Part shown: positions 46,713 through 55,205 of the stretch, piece by piece
Layout of the letters: every line of letters begins with the position of its first letter
Position numbering within the stretch: the first letter of the stretch is position 1
DNA from: Anaerolineaceae bacterium
Lineage (GTDB): Bacteria; Chloroflexota; Anaerolineae; Anaerolineales; Anaerolineaceae
DNA: 57,162 nucleotides
Assembly (NCBI GenBank): GCA_028714615.1
Contig: JAQTMA010000006.1
Location: 1-57,162, forward strand
Direction of reading: 5' to 3'
Notes under the pieces: generated by a model
Told to the model about the DNA's origin: nothing
The model's input: the letters and a program-made list of their open reading frames with translations, nothing else
Database searches by the model: none
Program-made: the position numbers and the translations under genes

Positions 46713-48413
46713 ATGATGGATACGATCATAGATATCAGGGGATTGGCTTATGGGTATCGCGGCCATGAGGACAACCAGGTTCTGGGGGGCATTGATCTGG
46801 ATATTGCTCAGGGAGAGTTCCTGGCGATTGCCGGTCGCACGGGATCCGGCAAGAGCACACTTTGCTACGCCATGATGGGCCTGGTTCCGCACAGCTTCGG
46901 CGGGCGGATGGAAGGCATGGTAAAGGTGTGCGGCCTGGATACGCGCGACACAACCCCGGCCAAAATGGCCTACAATGTCGGCATCGTGTTACAAAGCGCC
47001 GAGTCACAACTGGTCGGCCTCACAGTGGAGGAGGACGTCCAGTTCGGGTTGGAAAATATCGCGCTGCCCGTCCCAAATATTATCGAACGCAGCCGGCATG
47101 CGTTAGAGGTAGTGCACTTAACCCCGTATATCGATTCATCACCCTGGAATCTTTCCGGTGGGCAGAAACAGCGCCTGGCGATCGCCTCTGCGTTGGCGTT
47201 CCAACCCAAAATCCTCATCCTGGATAATCCCACTGCCGAACTGGATCCTTTGGGGAAGGAGGAAGTGCTCGAGACTATCGCCCGGCTTAACCGCGAGCTG
47301 GGGATTACGATCATCATTGTCGATCAAGAGCTGCAAGAAATCATCCCTTACGCCCACCGCATCCTGATCCTGGAGGAAGGGAAAATCCTGTCCATCGGCA
47401 CGCCTGCGGAAGTCCTCGATCAGGGTACTTTGCTGCATGAGGCCGGCGTCAAGCTACCCGATGTGACCGAAATCGGCTACCAACTGCGGAAGAAGGATTG
47501 CTGGGCCGGTGCGTTGCCGATCACCGTGGAAGAAGCCTGCCAAAAATTCCAGGCGCAGAATCTTCACCCGGGGAATTCCATAGCGCCCGCTGCACAACCC
47601 GCAGCGGGCCAACCCTTGGTCCAGATTGAAAACCTGTCTTTCCATTATCCAAACGGGAAAATCGTTCTCAAGGGAATCGACCTGACGATTCACCAGGGCG
47701 AATTCATTACGTTAATGGGCCAGAACGGGACGGGGAAGACGACGCTGGCCAAACATCTCAATGGATTGTTAAAACCAAGTAGCGGCAAGGTGGTCGTCGA
47801 AGGAATGGATACCCTCTCCGCCAGCATTTCAATCCTGGCGACCAAGGTGGGATACGTGTTCCAGAATCCCGACCATCAAATATTCTCCAAATCCGTTGAA
47901 GAAGAACTGTCTTTCGGGCCTCAAAATCTGGGCTGGCCGCCCGAAATGATCCAGACGGCAGTTGCCAGCATCTTAAAAGACATCGGCATGGAGGGCAAGG
48001 GAAAAGCCGAACCATACTTTATGGGCCTGGCTGAACGCAAGCTGATTGCCATTGCTTCCGTTCTGATCATGCACCCCGACATTCTCGTCCTGGATGAACC
48101 TGCTACGGGCGCAGATTATGGCGTGGCGCTGCGGATTATGCGCTATATCTCCGATCTTCACCATCAAGGTTTGACGGTCGTCATCATTACGCATGACGTC
48201 TCCCTGGCGGCCAATTACGCCACGCGCCTGGTGGTGATGAACGAAGGGTGCGTCGTCCTGGATGGGTCGCCGCCAGAGGTATTCGGTCAGCACGAAACCT
48301 TGCGGCAGTGCCATATCAGCGTGCCCCAGGTTGTTGACCTGTCAGAGCGGTTATACCAGCGCGGTTTGCCATCCCGCTTTTTCCGGGTTCAAGACCTGGT
48401 AAATGCATTTTAG
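46713..48413 (+). CDS. Fused ECF ATPase (EcfA-EcfA') with one degenerate site
   Basis: A 566-residue protein carrying two ABC domains. Domain 1 (about 1-250) has Walker A GRTGSGKST, signature LSGGQ and Walker B LILDNPTAELD, in which the catalytic Glu is Asn. Domain 2 (about 300-560) has Walker A GQNGTGKTT, signature FMGLAER in place of LSGGQ, and Walker B LVLDEPATGAD with the Glu kept. In a head-to-tail ABC dimer one site would be fully degenerate and the other intact. It drives the S and T partners. ATG follows AAGAGGG. Confidence 0.9.
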   Translation: MMDTIIDIRGLAYGYRGHEDNQVLGGIDLDIAQGEFLAIAGRTGSGKSTLCYAMMGLVPHSFGGRMEGMVKVCGLDTRDTTPAKMAYNVGIVLQSAESQLVGLTVEEDVQFGLENIALPVPNIIERSRHALEVVHLTPYIDSSPWNLSGGQKQRLAIASALAFQPKILILDNPTAELDPLGKEEVLETIARLNRELGITIIIVDQELQEIIPYAHRILILEEGKILSIGTPAEVLDQGTLLHEAGVKLPDVTEIGYQLRKKDCWAGALPITVEEACQKFQAQNLHPGNSIAPAAQPAAGQPLVQIENLSFHYPNGKIVLKGIDLTIHQGEFITLMGQNGTGKTTLAKHLNGLLKPSSGKVVVEGMDTLSASISILATKVGYVFQNPDHQIFSKSVEEELSFGPQNLGWPPEMIQTAVASILKDIGMEGKGKAEPYFMGLAERKLIAIASVLIMHPDILVLDEPATGADYGVALRIMRYISDLHHQGLTVVIITHDVSLAANYATRLVVMNEGCVVLDGSPPEVFGQHETLRQCHISVPQVVDLSERLYQRGLPSRFFRVQDLVNAF

Positions 48414-48425
48414 GGAGTTAGTTTC

Positions 48426-49244
48426 ATGGCCTCCATTCGATTATCCTATTACGAAGGTAAAAGCTCTTTTCTCTCCAGGTTGGATCCTCGCCCCAAGCTG
48501 TTATACATCTTATGGGTATTTGCCATGATCATGGTTTTCACCCACCCGGCTTATCAGGCGTTTACGATGGCAACCCTGTTGGTCGCCACCTGGGCCGGGT
48601 CTCTGTCATTCATCAAAGTGCTGAAAACCGGCATATTTGGGATCTACATGGGACTGGCGTCTTGGGTGCTTTGGATTATCTTCCTCAATCACCAGGGAAA
48701 CCCGTTGATCTTTATCCTTGGCCGGGCGGTCACTGATTTCGGTGTACTGCGCGGGTTATCGATCGCCTTACGTATCTCCTCGGTGCTGTTTGCGTTCCTG
48801 ATCGTGGCAATGACGACATCGACCCGCGACATCATCACCGGTTTCTACGGGTTGCACGTCTCGGTAGTGTTTTCGATGGTAATCGGTATCATCCTGCGCC
48901 TAATCCCTCAGTTCCAAACAGAACATGCCACGATCATCGAGGCCCAGAAATCTCGGGCAACCGAGTTCGATAAGGGGGGGTTGATCAAACGTTTCCGCAA
49001 ACACACAGCCTATATCATTCCCTTGTCGCTGCGTGCTCTGAAAATCGTCAGCGATCTCAGCATCGCAATGGAATCACGAGCCTTTGACCCGTACGCCAAA
49101 CGGACTTTTGTGCGCCTGAAGGCATTGACCAACACCGACAAGATCGTCCTGGGGTTGATGGCGTTCTTGCTGATCGCCAGCATCGTCCTCAGGATAGCCG
49201 GATATGGCAGCCTGACGATCGGGACATTGAATACCGGTCAGTGA
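48426..49244 (+). CDS. ecfT: ECF transporter T component
   Basis: A 272-residue EcfT/CbiQ-family membrane protein. It has about five hydrophobic segments and the two coupling motifs with Ala-Arg-Gly-type helices: IIEAQKSRATEFDKGG (about residue 175) and SIAMESRAFDPY (about residue 215). It follows the ATPase gene by 12 bp and completes the module S-AA'-T. Confidence 0.92.
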   Translation: MASIRLSYYEGKSSFLSRLDPRPKLLYILWVFAMIMVFTHPAYQAFTMATLLVATWAGSLSFIKVLKTGIFGIYMGLASWVLWIIFLNHQGNPLIFILGRAVTDFGVLRGLSIALRISSVLFAFLIVAMTTSTRDIITGFYGLHVSVVFSMVIGIILRLIPQFQTEHATIIEAQKSRATEFDKGGLIKRFRKHTAYIIPLSLRALKIVSDLSIAMESRAFDPYAKRTFVRLKALTNTDKIVLGLMAFLLIASIVLRIAGYGSLTIGTLNTGQ

Positions 49245-49368
49245 AGTACTACCGCGGAGGTAAGCGCATCACACCATAGGACCCGGCGCTCCTGGTCACC
49301 TGCATTGTCGAACGGGATGCTTGCCAAAGTACCTGCGCAGCCGTCGAATAGAGAAATCATTATGCCGC

Positions 49369-49374
49369 TATAAT
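49369..49374 (+). promoter_or_regulatory. Possible -10 box before dehydrogenase 2
   Basis: TATAAT (49369-49374) lies 26 bases before the ATG, with a short palindrome ATACCGGTAT at 49373-49382. No good -35 hexamer is visible at the expected distance, so this is only a hint that the second dehydrogenase has its own promoter. Confidence 0.35.
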
Positions 49375-49400
49375 ACCGGTATAGAGAAAGGATCGAACCC

Positions 49401-50441
49401 ATGAATGCACTCGTATATCATGGCCCTGGCAAGCGCACCCTGGAAGATAAGCCCAGGCCGGTCATTCAGTCTCCAAGTGACGCCATTGTAAAAGTCACCC
49501 AGACAACCATCTGCGGAACGGATTTGCATATCTTAAAAGGGGACGTACCCACCGTGACGGATGGACGCATCCTGGGACATGAAGGGGTTGGGATCGTCGA
49601 ACAGGTAGGGGAGGCAATCTCGAACTTCCAGGTTGGAGATCACGTCCTGATCTCTTGCATCAGTTCGTGCGGAAAATGCACCAACTGCAAAAAAGGCATG
49701 TATTCCCACTGCGAGAATGGGGGCGGTTGGATCTTGGGGAACCTGATTGATGGCACCCAGGCGGAGTCCGTGCGCATTCCTTTCGCCGACAACAGCCTTT
49801 ACCGCATCCCTGCTGGAGCTGACGAAGAAGCCCTGGTGATGCTGAGCGACATCCTACCGACCGGCTTCGAATGCGGGGTGCTCAACGGGCAGGTAAAACC
49901 GGGCGACACTGTCGCGATCGTCGGCGGCGGTCCAGTTGGGTTGGCGGCTATGCTCACAGCGCAGTTCTACTCTCCGGCGGAGATCATCCTGATCGATGTG
50001 GATATCAATCGCTTGGCGGTCGCGAAACAGTTAGGAGCGACCCTTGTGATCGACAACCGGGATGGCCAGGCTGTCGAGAAAGTGATGGCTCTGACAGGCC
50101 AGCGAGGCGTCGACGTAGCGATTGAGGCTATTGGGATACCGGAGAGCTTTGAGGTGTGCCAGTCGATTGTGACGGCAGGCGGTCATATCGCTGTAGTGGG
50201 GGTGCACGGCAAACCCGTCCACCTGAATTTAGAAAGATTATGGTCGCATAACATCACATTGACCACACGCCTGGTGGATACGGTGACGACCCCGATGCTG
50301 TTAAAGATGGTAGGTTCAGGGAGGATCCACCCGAAGGAGTTGATCACCCACCATTTCAAGCTGGATGAAGCCATGCAAGCATACGACACCTTTGGAAATG
50401 CGATGAAAACCCATGCCTTGAAAGTAGTGATCAACAACTAA
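49401..50441 (+). CDS. Zinc-dependent alcohol dehydrogenase 2
   Basis: A 346-residue medium-chain dehydrogenase. Catalytic zinc phrases TTICGTDLHILKGDVPTVTDGRILGHEGVG, a structural zinc loop CGKCTNCKKGMYSHC and the nucleotide motif GGGPVGL are present. It stands 156 bp after ecfT and may be partly independent. A second dehydrogenase in the same region suggests a reduction or a second oxidation step in the pathway, or an unrelated alcohol. ATG follows AAAGGATCGAACCC. Confidence 0.9.
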   Translation: MNALVYHGPGKRTLEDKPRPVIQSPSDAIVKVTQTTICGTDLHILKGDVPTVTDGRILGHEGVGIVEQVGEAISNFQVGDHVLISCISSCGKCTNCKKGMYSHCENGGGWILGNLIDGTQAESVRIPFADNSLYRIPAGADEEALVMLSDILPTGFECGVLNGQVKPGDTVAIVGGGPVGLAAMLTAQFYSPAEIILIDVDINRLAVAKQLGATLVIDNRDGQAVEKVMALTGQRGVDVAIEAIGIPESFEVCQSIVTAGGHIAVVGVHGKPVHLNLERLWSHNITLTTRLVDTVTTPMLLKMVGSGRIHPKELITHHFKLDEAMQAYDTFGNAMKTHALKVVINN

Positions 50442-50604
50442 TCCCAGCCCTGGTCTGGTCTATCCATCCGCCGATTACTCGAAAGCCAGGTACTGGGAAT
50501 AAATATGAGCATCTGCACGAGATCAGACAGCCCGGCTGACATTCCCTCGTAGTCGATACCCATCGTCCCGTCCTGAACTTCAGTAAAGAAATATGTAAAC
50601 AACG

Positions 50605-51171
50605 ATGAATACCTATGTAATCCTACTGCGCGGCATCAATGTTGGCGGCAAAAATATCATACCAATGGCAGATTTAAAAAGCTGCCTGGAAAAACTGGGC
50701 TTTGCCGATGTTTCAACATACATTGCCAGCGGTAACGTGATGTTGGCATCCGACAAATCCGCAGATGAGATTAAAGGCCGGATTGAAGTCGCTCTGACGA
50801 AAAGCTTCAAGCTTGACAGCGAGCTCATCAAAGTGTTGGTATTGTCTCGTAATCAGCTCCAGGCCGTCATCGATAAAAAGCCCGAAGGCTTCGGCGACCA
50901 GCCAGAAAAATACCACAGCGATGCAATCTTTTTAATGGACATTGATGCGGCCCAAGCCATGCCAGCATTCAACCCCCGAGAAGGAGTCGACCAGGTCTGG
51001 CCAGGTCATGGCGTGATCTACTCACAACGTCTCAGTGCTCTTCGAAGCAAAAGCCGGCTGAGCAGAATTGTAGCCTCACCGCTCTACAGATCCATGACTA
51101 TCCGCAGTTGGAGTACGACAATTAAGTTATTGGATATCCTGAAAGGGATGGATGCCAGTAAGGGGGCATAA
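50605..51171 (+). CDS. DUF1697-family protein
   Basis: A 188-residue protein of the DUF1697 family: YVILLRGINVGGKNIIPMADLKSCLEKLGFADVSTYIASGNVML is the family's typical opening. Function unknown. No clear ribosome binding site, so the start is taken from the family pattern. It is followed at once by a broken RidA gene. Confidence 0.85.
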   Translation: MNTYVILLRGINVGGKNIIPMADLKSCLEKLGFADVSTYIASGNVMLASDKSADEIKGRIEVALTKSFKLDSELIKVLVLSRNQLQAVIDKKPEGFGDQPEKYHSDAIFLMDIDAAQAMPAFNPREGVDQVWPGHGVIYSQRLSALRSKSRLSRIVASPLYRSMTIRSWSTTIKLLDILKGMDASKGA

Positions 51172-51176
51172 ACTGC

Positions 51177-51350
51177 ATGAAAATCATGCACATCAACCCG
51201 GAGGGAGTATTTAAAAATCCTGTTTTCTCGCAAGTGGTCGTAGCTTAGGGCGATAAAACCATCTATCTGGGTGGTCAAAACGGCATTTTGCCAGATGGTA
51301 CCCAGGCCGGTGATGCTCTAGCTGCTCAAACCGAGCAAACCTATATGAAG
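51177..51350 (+). pseudogene. Broken RidA/YjgF-family gene
   Basis: From ATG 51177 the frame reads MKIMHINPEGVFKNPVFSQVVVA, then an in-frame TAG at 51246-51248, then GDKTIYLGGQNGILPDGTQAGD and AAQTEQTY. This is the N-terminal half of RidA (reactive enamine/imine deaminase, usually about 130 residues). The family ends about 50 residues later than the similarity seen here, so a premature stop and a lost 3' end make it non-functional. It abuts the convergent ATP-grasp gene. Confidence 0.75.
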
Positions 51351-51411
51351 ATAATGATTACTCGCCCCGGTCAGGCAAGCTTTCAAGGGGATTCCCAATG
51401 GACCGCCAGAA

Positions 51412-52551
51412 TCATGTTTCGGGGAGCTTGCGAATTCCACGGTAGATTTCTTTCCCTTTCGCCAACACCTGCTTCCAACAGGAGCCGGCGTCAACCCCCT
51501 GGGCAAGGATACTGCAGACCGGTGCGCCGGCTGGAATGTGATCTCCCGAACGGGGTACGTCAACAATCCCATCTTGCGCCCAACCACCCGTCTCTCCTAT
51601 CTCCAAATCTTGGTCAGCATACAAGATGCCTTTCCCCCACACAACGCCCGCAACCGGCAACGGGATCGATGACGGCAGCTTACCATTGCAGCCATCGACG
51701 TGCAGCTCGAAAATATTGACGCCTAAGCTGCGTTCGAATAACTCGCCTGATCCACATGGTCGAGGATTGACCTCAAGCAGAAAGGGAACCTGGCCTTGAA
51801 GGATGGCATCCACTCCATTGACCCCGACCAATCCAAAAATTTGCGCCAGGCGATTGGCGACCTGTTCCAACAGCGCCCATAACCTTCCACGCTCGCCGGA
51901 GATTACATTCCCGCACCAGGCATATCGCCGCGCGTTCAGTTCTGCAATCCCGGCGTATTGACGGGTCAAACCAAGCAGTAGAGCTTGTTTCCCATCTGCG
52001 ACAAAACTGGCCGAAACCAGCTCCCCGGGGATGTATCGCTCCAACACCTGGCCTTCCTCAAGGGATGTGGACCCATCCCATTCTGCTACCCCAACTCCCC
52101 CACTGTGGCGCAGGTCTTTGACCAACCAGCGCTCGCCCCTCGTCGGCAGTTTATCCAGTGGGACATATCGCTCCGGTATTTTTACCGGCAGATTCTGCAA
52201 AGCGTATTTCACCTGGCCCATGTCGCGCACGCCTTGCACGGCTGCGATGGTGTTGTACCAGCGTTTTCCCTTCACTTTCAATTCGAGCAAGGCCGGTTCA
52301 TTTTCCAGCCCTGCACCAATCACCACTGCGCCGGCGTGCGCCTCCAGGCCGGCCACCGCCCTGGCCAATTCTTGTAGCCGCGGGGCTGCGTGAAAGTCAC
52401 GAGCCAGTGAGTACACTTCCACACCTTCAGGAAATCCGCTATCCCCGAAGAAATCCAGGCTGATGACCTCATAGCCGGCTGCCACGGCCGACCAGGCCAA
52501 CTCCCGGCTGGATACACTCGCGATCAGTACTTTCATCACCTCGGGATGCAT
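51412..52551 (-). CDS. ATP-grasp protein of the H4MPT C1 cluster
   Basis: A 379-residue ATP-grasp protein. The preATP-grasp domain MKVLIASVSSRELAWSAVAAGYEV is followed by an ATP-grasp region with RWLVKDLRHSGGVGV and NGVDAILQGQVPFLLEVNPRP (metal site). Such genes accompany fhc/mch in methylotroph-type clusters (the orf5/orf7 set) and are thought to serve H4MPT or methanofuran synthesis. ATG 52551 is used; ATG 52536, just after GAGGTG, is possible. It is the last gene of the minus-strand operon here. Confidence 0.82.
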   Translation of the reverse strand: MHPEVMKVLIASVSSRELAWSAVAAGYEVISLDFFGDSGFPEGVEVYSLARDFHAAPRLQELARAVAGLEAHAGAVVIGAGLENEPALLELKVKGKRWYNTIAAVQGVRDMGQVKYALQNLPVKIPERYVPLDKLPTRGERWLVKDLRHSGGVGVAEWDGSTSLEEGQVLERYIPGELVSASFVADGKQALLLGLTRQYAGIAELNARRYAWCGNVISGERGRLWALLEQVANRLAQIFGLVGVNGVDAILQGQVPFLLEVNPRPCGSGELFERSLGVNIFELHVDGCNGKLPSSIPLPVAGVVWGKGILYADQDLEIGETGGWAQDGIVDVPRSGDHIPAGAPVCSILAQGVDAGSCWKQVLAKGKEIYRGIRKLPET

Positions 52552-52554
52552 TCC

Positions 52555-53445
52555 TTAGCGGGTGGGCGGGGCGGCGATAAGCTTTAGGCAGTGCTCCACG
52601 ATTCTGCCTGCGATGTCGATAGGGGTTACCTCCTGCAACGCGCGCCAGGCTGGCATACTATTGACCTCGATCACAAATAATTCTCCAGCTTCGTTATTCA
52701 TCAAGTCCACGCCGCAGTAGTCAGCCCCCACCACACGAGCGGCATTCCGGCTCATCTCAATCATCTCTTCGGTCAACTCCAGTGCAACCGGCCTGCCCCC
52801 GGCGGCAATGTTCGTCTTCCAGTGCTCGGAAATCCGGCCCATCCCAGCAATACACTCCTGCCCTACCACCAGAACGCGCAGGTCTGAATTATTGTGGGGA
52901 ATATATTTCTGAAGGTAATAGACGTAGCCTCCCAGGTGCAGCGCCTTGAACACCCTCCCGGCAGTATCCGCATCACTCACCCGCACCATACCCACACCTC
53001 GGCTCCCAAATAAGGGTTTTACCACCACGTCACCCCCCAACGTATGGAAGCCTTCGAGAGCATCGGCATCATTCTCTGTCACCAGCGTCTCCGGGACGCG
53101 GAGGCCCGTATCTTGTAACAGGGACAGGGTGTAATACTTATCGACCATTTTTTCTATGGCATACGGTGAATTTACCACGCGGACACCGCAATTTTCCAGT
53201 TGGTGAAGGGCATCCATGCGGAAAATCACTTGCTCCAGCGAGCCCCCTGGAACTTCGCGCACCAGCAACAGATCGAAGGTTGAAAGGACCTGCTCGCCGC
53301 TGGCGACTTGCCGGTTTACCCCCAGCATAGCCTTCGACCGGGCAGCTTCCACGATTACCGGGGTTATCCCGTGTTTTCGAAACGCTTCCACCAACACCTG
53401 GCTATGCCAGCTTTCCTGGCTTCCCATAAGGGCTACTTGAATCAT
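52555..53445 (-). CDS. RimK-like ATP-grasp glutamate ligase type
   Basis: A 296-residue RimK/MptN-like ATP-grasp ligase. KMVDKYYTLSLLQDTGLRVPET, DVVVKPLFGSRGVGMVRV, and DYCGVDLMNN.. to VIEVNSMPAWR (metal-binding end) are typical. MptN-like enzymes add glutamate to tetrahydromethanopterin and RimK to proteins. Beside mch and fhc genes it probably modifies the pterin or methanofuran cofactor. Start ATG 53445 begins MIQVALMGSQE; the frame extends upstream into mch but the family starts here. Confidence 0.85.
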   Translation of the reverse strand: MIQVALMGSQESWHSQVLVEAFRKHGITPVIVEAARSKAMLGVNRQVASGEQVLSTFDLLLVREVPGGSLEQVIFRMDALHQLENCGVRVVNSPYAIEKMVDKYYTLSLLQDTGLRVPETLVTENDADALEGFHTLGGDVVVKPLFGSRGVGMVRVSDADTAGRVFKALHLGGYVYYLQKYIPHNNSDLRVLVVGQECIAGMGRISEHWKTNIAAGGRPVALELTEEMIEMSRNAARVVGADYCGVDLMNNEAGELFVIEVNSMPAWRALQEVTPIDIAGRIVEHCLKLIAAPPTR

Positions 53446-53452
53446 GGCAAAC

Positions 53453-54400
53453 CTATTGGTTGAAAAGTTCGAGGATCTTCGCTTCGTCGGCCGCACCCGC
53501 GTGGAACACACGCCCGGTCTCCAGGGATGTGAGAACGACCTCCGCAGGCGCAAATAAGCCGGGGTCGATGTTATAGAAGCCGCCGGCAGTCTCGAGTAGC
53601 TTGCAGAAAGGCTCACCGTAACTCGGGCTGGTGCTTGCCGGTATCTTCTTCACCAACTCCGTCAATTCGGCATCCGACGCTCCTCTAACAGCCAACCAGA
53701 CCTGGCTGCCGAAGATGATCAGATCGTTCGTCATCCCCATCGCGGTGAAATCGTCGCTGCCCGACGGGGCAAGCGGGGCTTTGCCGACCCCACTCACGAC
53801 TTTGCGAATGTCAAAGCGCAAGCGCTCCAACTTATGTAGGGCTGTCTCGACGGAACGCGCCGCAATTTGAACGGAGCCCGCCAGGCTGGCGGTTGGGGCT
53901 ACAACAACGGCCAACCTGGCGGCGTTAACCTTGCAGTCGCTCGCCAGCTTCTGGCAAATGGCTTCATCGGGTAATCCCCTGGCCTCAAGCACCAAAACAG
54001 CATAGCGAGCTTGCTCAGCATAGCCGTACTTCTTGTTCAGTTCCAGGCTGCTGTTAATGACGCATGCCGGACCGGAGCCCATAGCGCTATAAGAATCGAC
54101 TTTCACCGACCAATGTGCCGCCTGGCTGAGGAAACAAGCCTGCATGGCTTTGTCGGCCTGCGTGGTTACCCATAACCAGGGCCGGTTACCGAATTCTCCC
54201 AGGTCCAACCGCGCCGACCCCAAACCGGCCATACCAATTTCTGCCATCGCCAATCCGGCGGCCAGGCCTCCCTCAGCCTGCACCCCCATATCCAGGATCA
54301 GGCTGCCGCAGTTGAGTCTTCTGGTCTCAATGCCCAGCTCCTCTTCGTTGACGCATGCATTTTGCACCAGATTCCAGGCAACATCATTCATTGCTCTCAT
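53453..54400 (-). CDS. mch: Methenyl-H4MPT cyclohydrolase
   Basis: A 315-residue Mch protein. Phrases LNCGSLILDMGVQAEGGLAAGLAMAEIGMAGLG, YSAMGSGPA, SGVGKAPLAP, DDFTAMGMTNDLIIFG and YGEPFCKLLETAGGFYNIDPGLFAPAEV are the family signatures. It interconverts methenyl- and 5-formyl-H4MPT in formaldehyde oxidation. ATG 54400 overlaps the fhcC stop; ATG 54391 is an alternative. It lies 7 bp before the RimK-like gene. Confidence 0.96.
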   Translation of the reverse strand: MRAMNDVAWNLVQNACVNEEELGIETRRLNCGSLILDMGVQAEGGLAAGLAMAEIGMAGLGSARLDLGEFGNRPWLWVTTQADKAMQACFLSQAAHWSVKVDSYSAMGSGPACVINSSLELNKKYGYAEQARYAVLVLEARGLPDEAICQKLASDCKVNAARLAVVVAPTASLAGSVQIAARSVETALHKLERLRFDIRKVVSGVGKAPLAPSGSDDFTAMGMTNDLIIFGSQVWLAVRGASDAELTELVKKIPASTSPSYGEPFCKLLETAGGFYNIDPGLFAPAEVVLTSLETGRVFHAGAADEAKILELFNQ

Positions 54401-55205
54401 AAACCAGAATTTCTCCTTTGCCCATTTCCAGATGGTCCCCGCTAAACCGGTTTGGGGCAGCTCCCTGCCAACCGGCAGGAATGTGGATTCCTGAATCGCT
54501 GAGGGCTTTGAAATAGATGCGCAGCCATTCATCATCGGCTCGTCCGGCTGCAGAGAACCCCGGCAAGACCGAATCCGTTCTCCCGGCTACGATACTGCCG
54601 CGTCTCATACCCAGGCCTGCATACCGACCCAGGCTTCCGGTGCAAACGATGGTGCCGGCTAATATGCGTTCACCAGTGTACTCCCCCGTATTCCCCGCGA
54701 CCCAAATCAGCCCGCGCCGCATGGCTACGCCGGTATAGCTGCCCGTACTGCCGCCTACCAGGATCGACCCTCCGGTCATACCACTGTCTTGCCCGAAGTG
54801 GGCTGCACCAACCCAATCTCCCGCGTTCCCATCTACCCGGATGCATCCGCCCCGCAGGGCAACCCCCAGGCAGTCGCTTGCGCTCCCGTGCACAACCAAC
54901 TCACCCCCGCTCATCTCCATCCCCGCTCCGTATCCAACGCCTCCCTCCACCTCCAGCTTACCGGCCGGCATGCCCCTGGCGACAAACGTACAGGTTCGTG
55001 TCTCTCCACAAAAGAAGACCTCATCCTGGCCAGCAAGCTCGCGTGTCACCCGGCAAACGTCGCCTAATTGCACCGCTTGCCGGTTCGCCTGAAGGGGCAG
55101 CTTTTCTATCTGGGGTTGTGAGAGCCCGAGCAGATTGCTGCCGAGCAATGAACGCACGTCGAGTTGAACCATGTCCGGCGGGTGAAAATTCAGGACGATG
55201 CGCAT
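54384..55205 (-). CDS. fhcC: Formyltransferase/hydrolase complex subunit FhcC
   Basis: A 273-residue FwdC/FhcC-type protein with a right-handed beta-helix made of GxxGxxxG repeats (for example GDAGDWVGA.., ILVGGSTGSYTGVAMRRGLIWVAGNTGEYTG). In the bacterial Fhc complex this subunit scaffolds the formylmethanofuran hydrolase. Start ATG 55205 (MRIVLNFHPPDM) was chosen by family; the frame runs open further upstream. It overlaps fhcD by 16 bp and mch by 17 bp. Confidence 0.92.
   Translation of the reverse strand: MRIVLNFHPPDMVQLDVRSLLGSNLLGLSQPQIEKLPLQANRQAVQLGDVCRVTRELAGQDEVFFCGETRTCTFVARGMPAGKLEVEGGVGYGAGMEMSGGELVVHGSASDCLGVALRGGCIRVDGNAGDWVGAAHFGQDSGMTGGSILVGGSTGSYTGVAMRRGLIWVAGNTGEYTGERILAGTIVCTGSLGRYAGLGMRRGSIVAGRTDSVLPGFSAAGRADDEWLRIYFKALSDSGIHIPAGWQGAAPNRFSGDHLEMGKGEILVYESNE

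Noticed and set aside
50442..50604. Possible coding remnant on the minus strand between dehydrogenase 2 and DUF1697
   Set aside because: A short open stretch exists, but I could not match it to any family.
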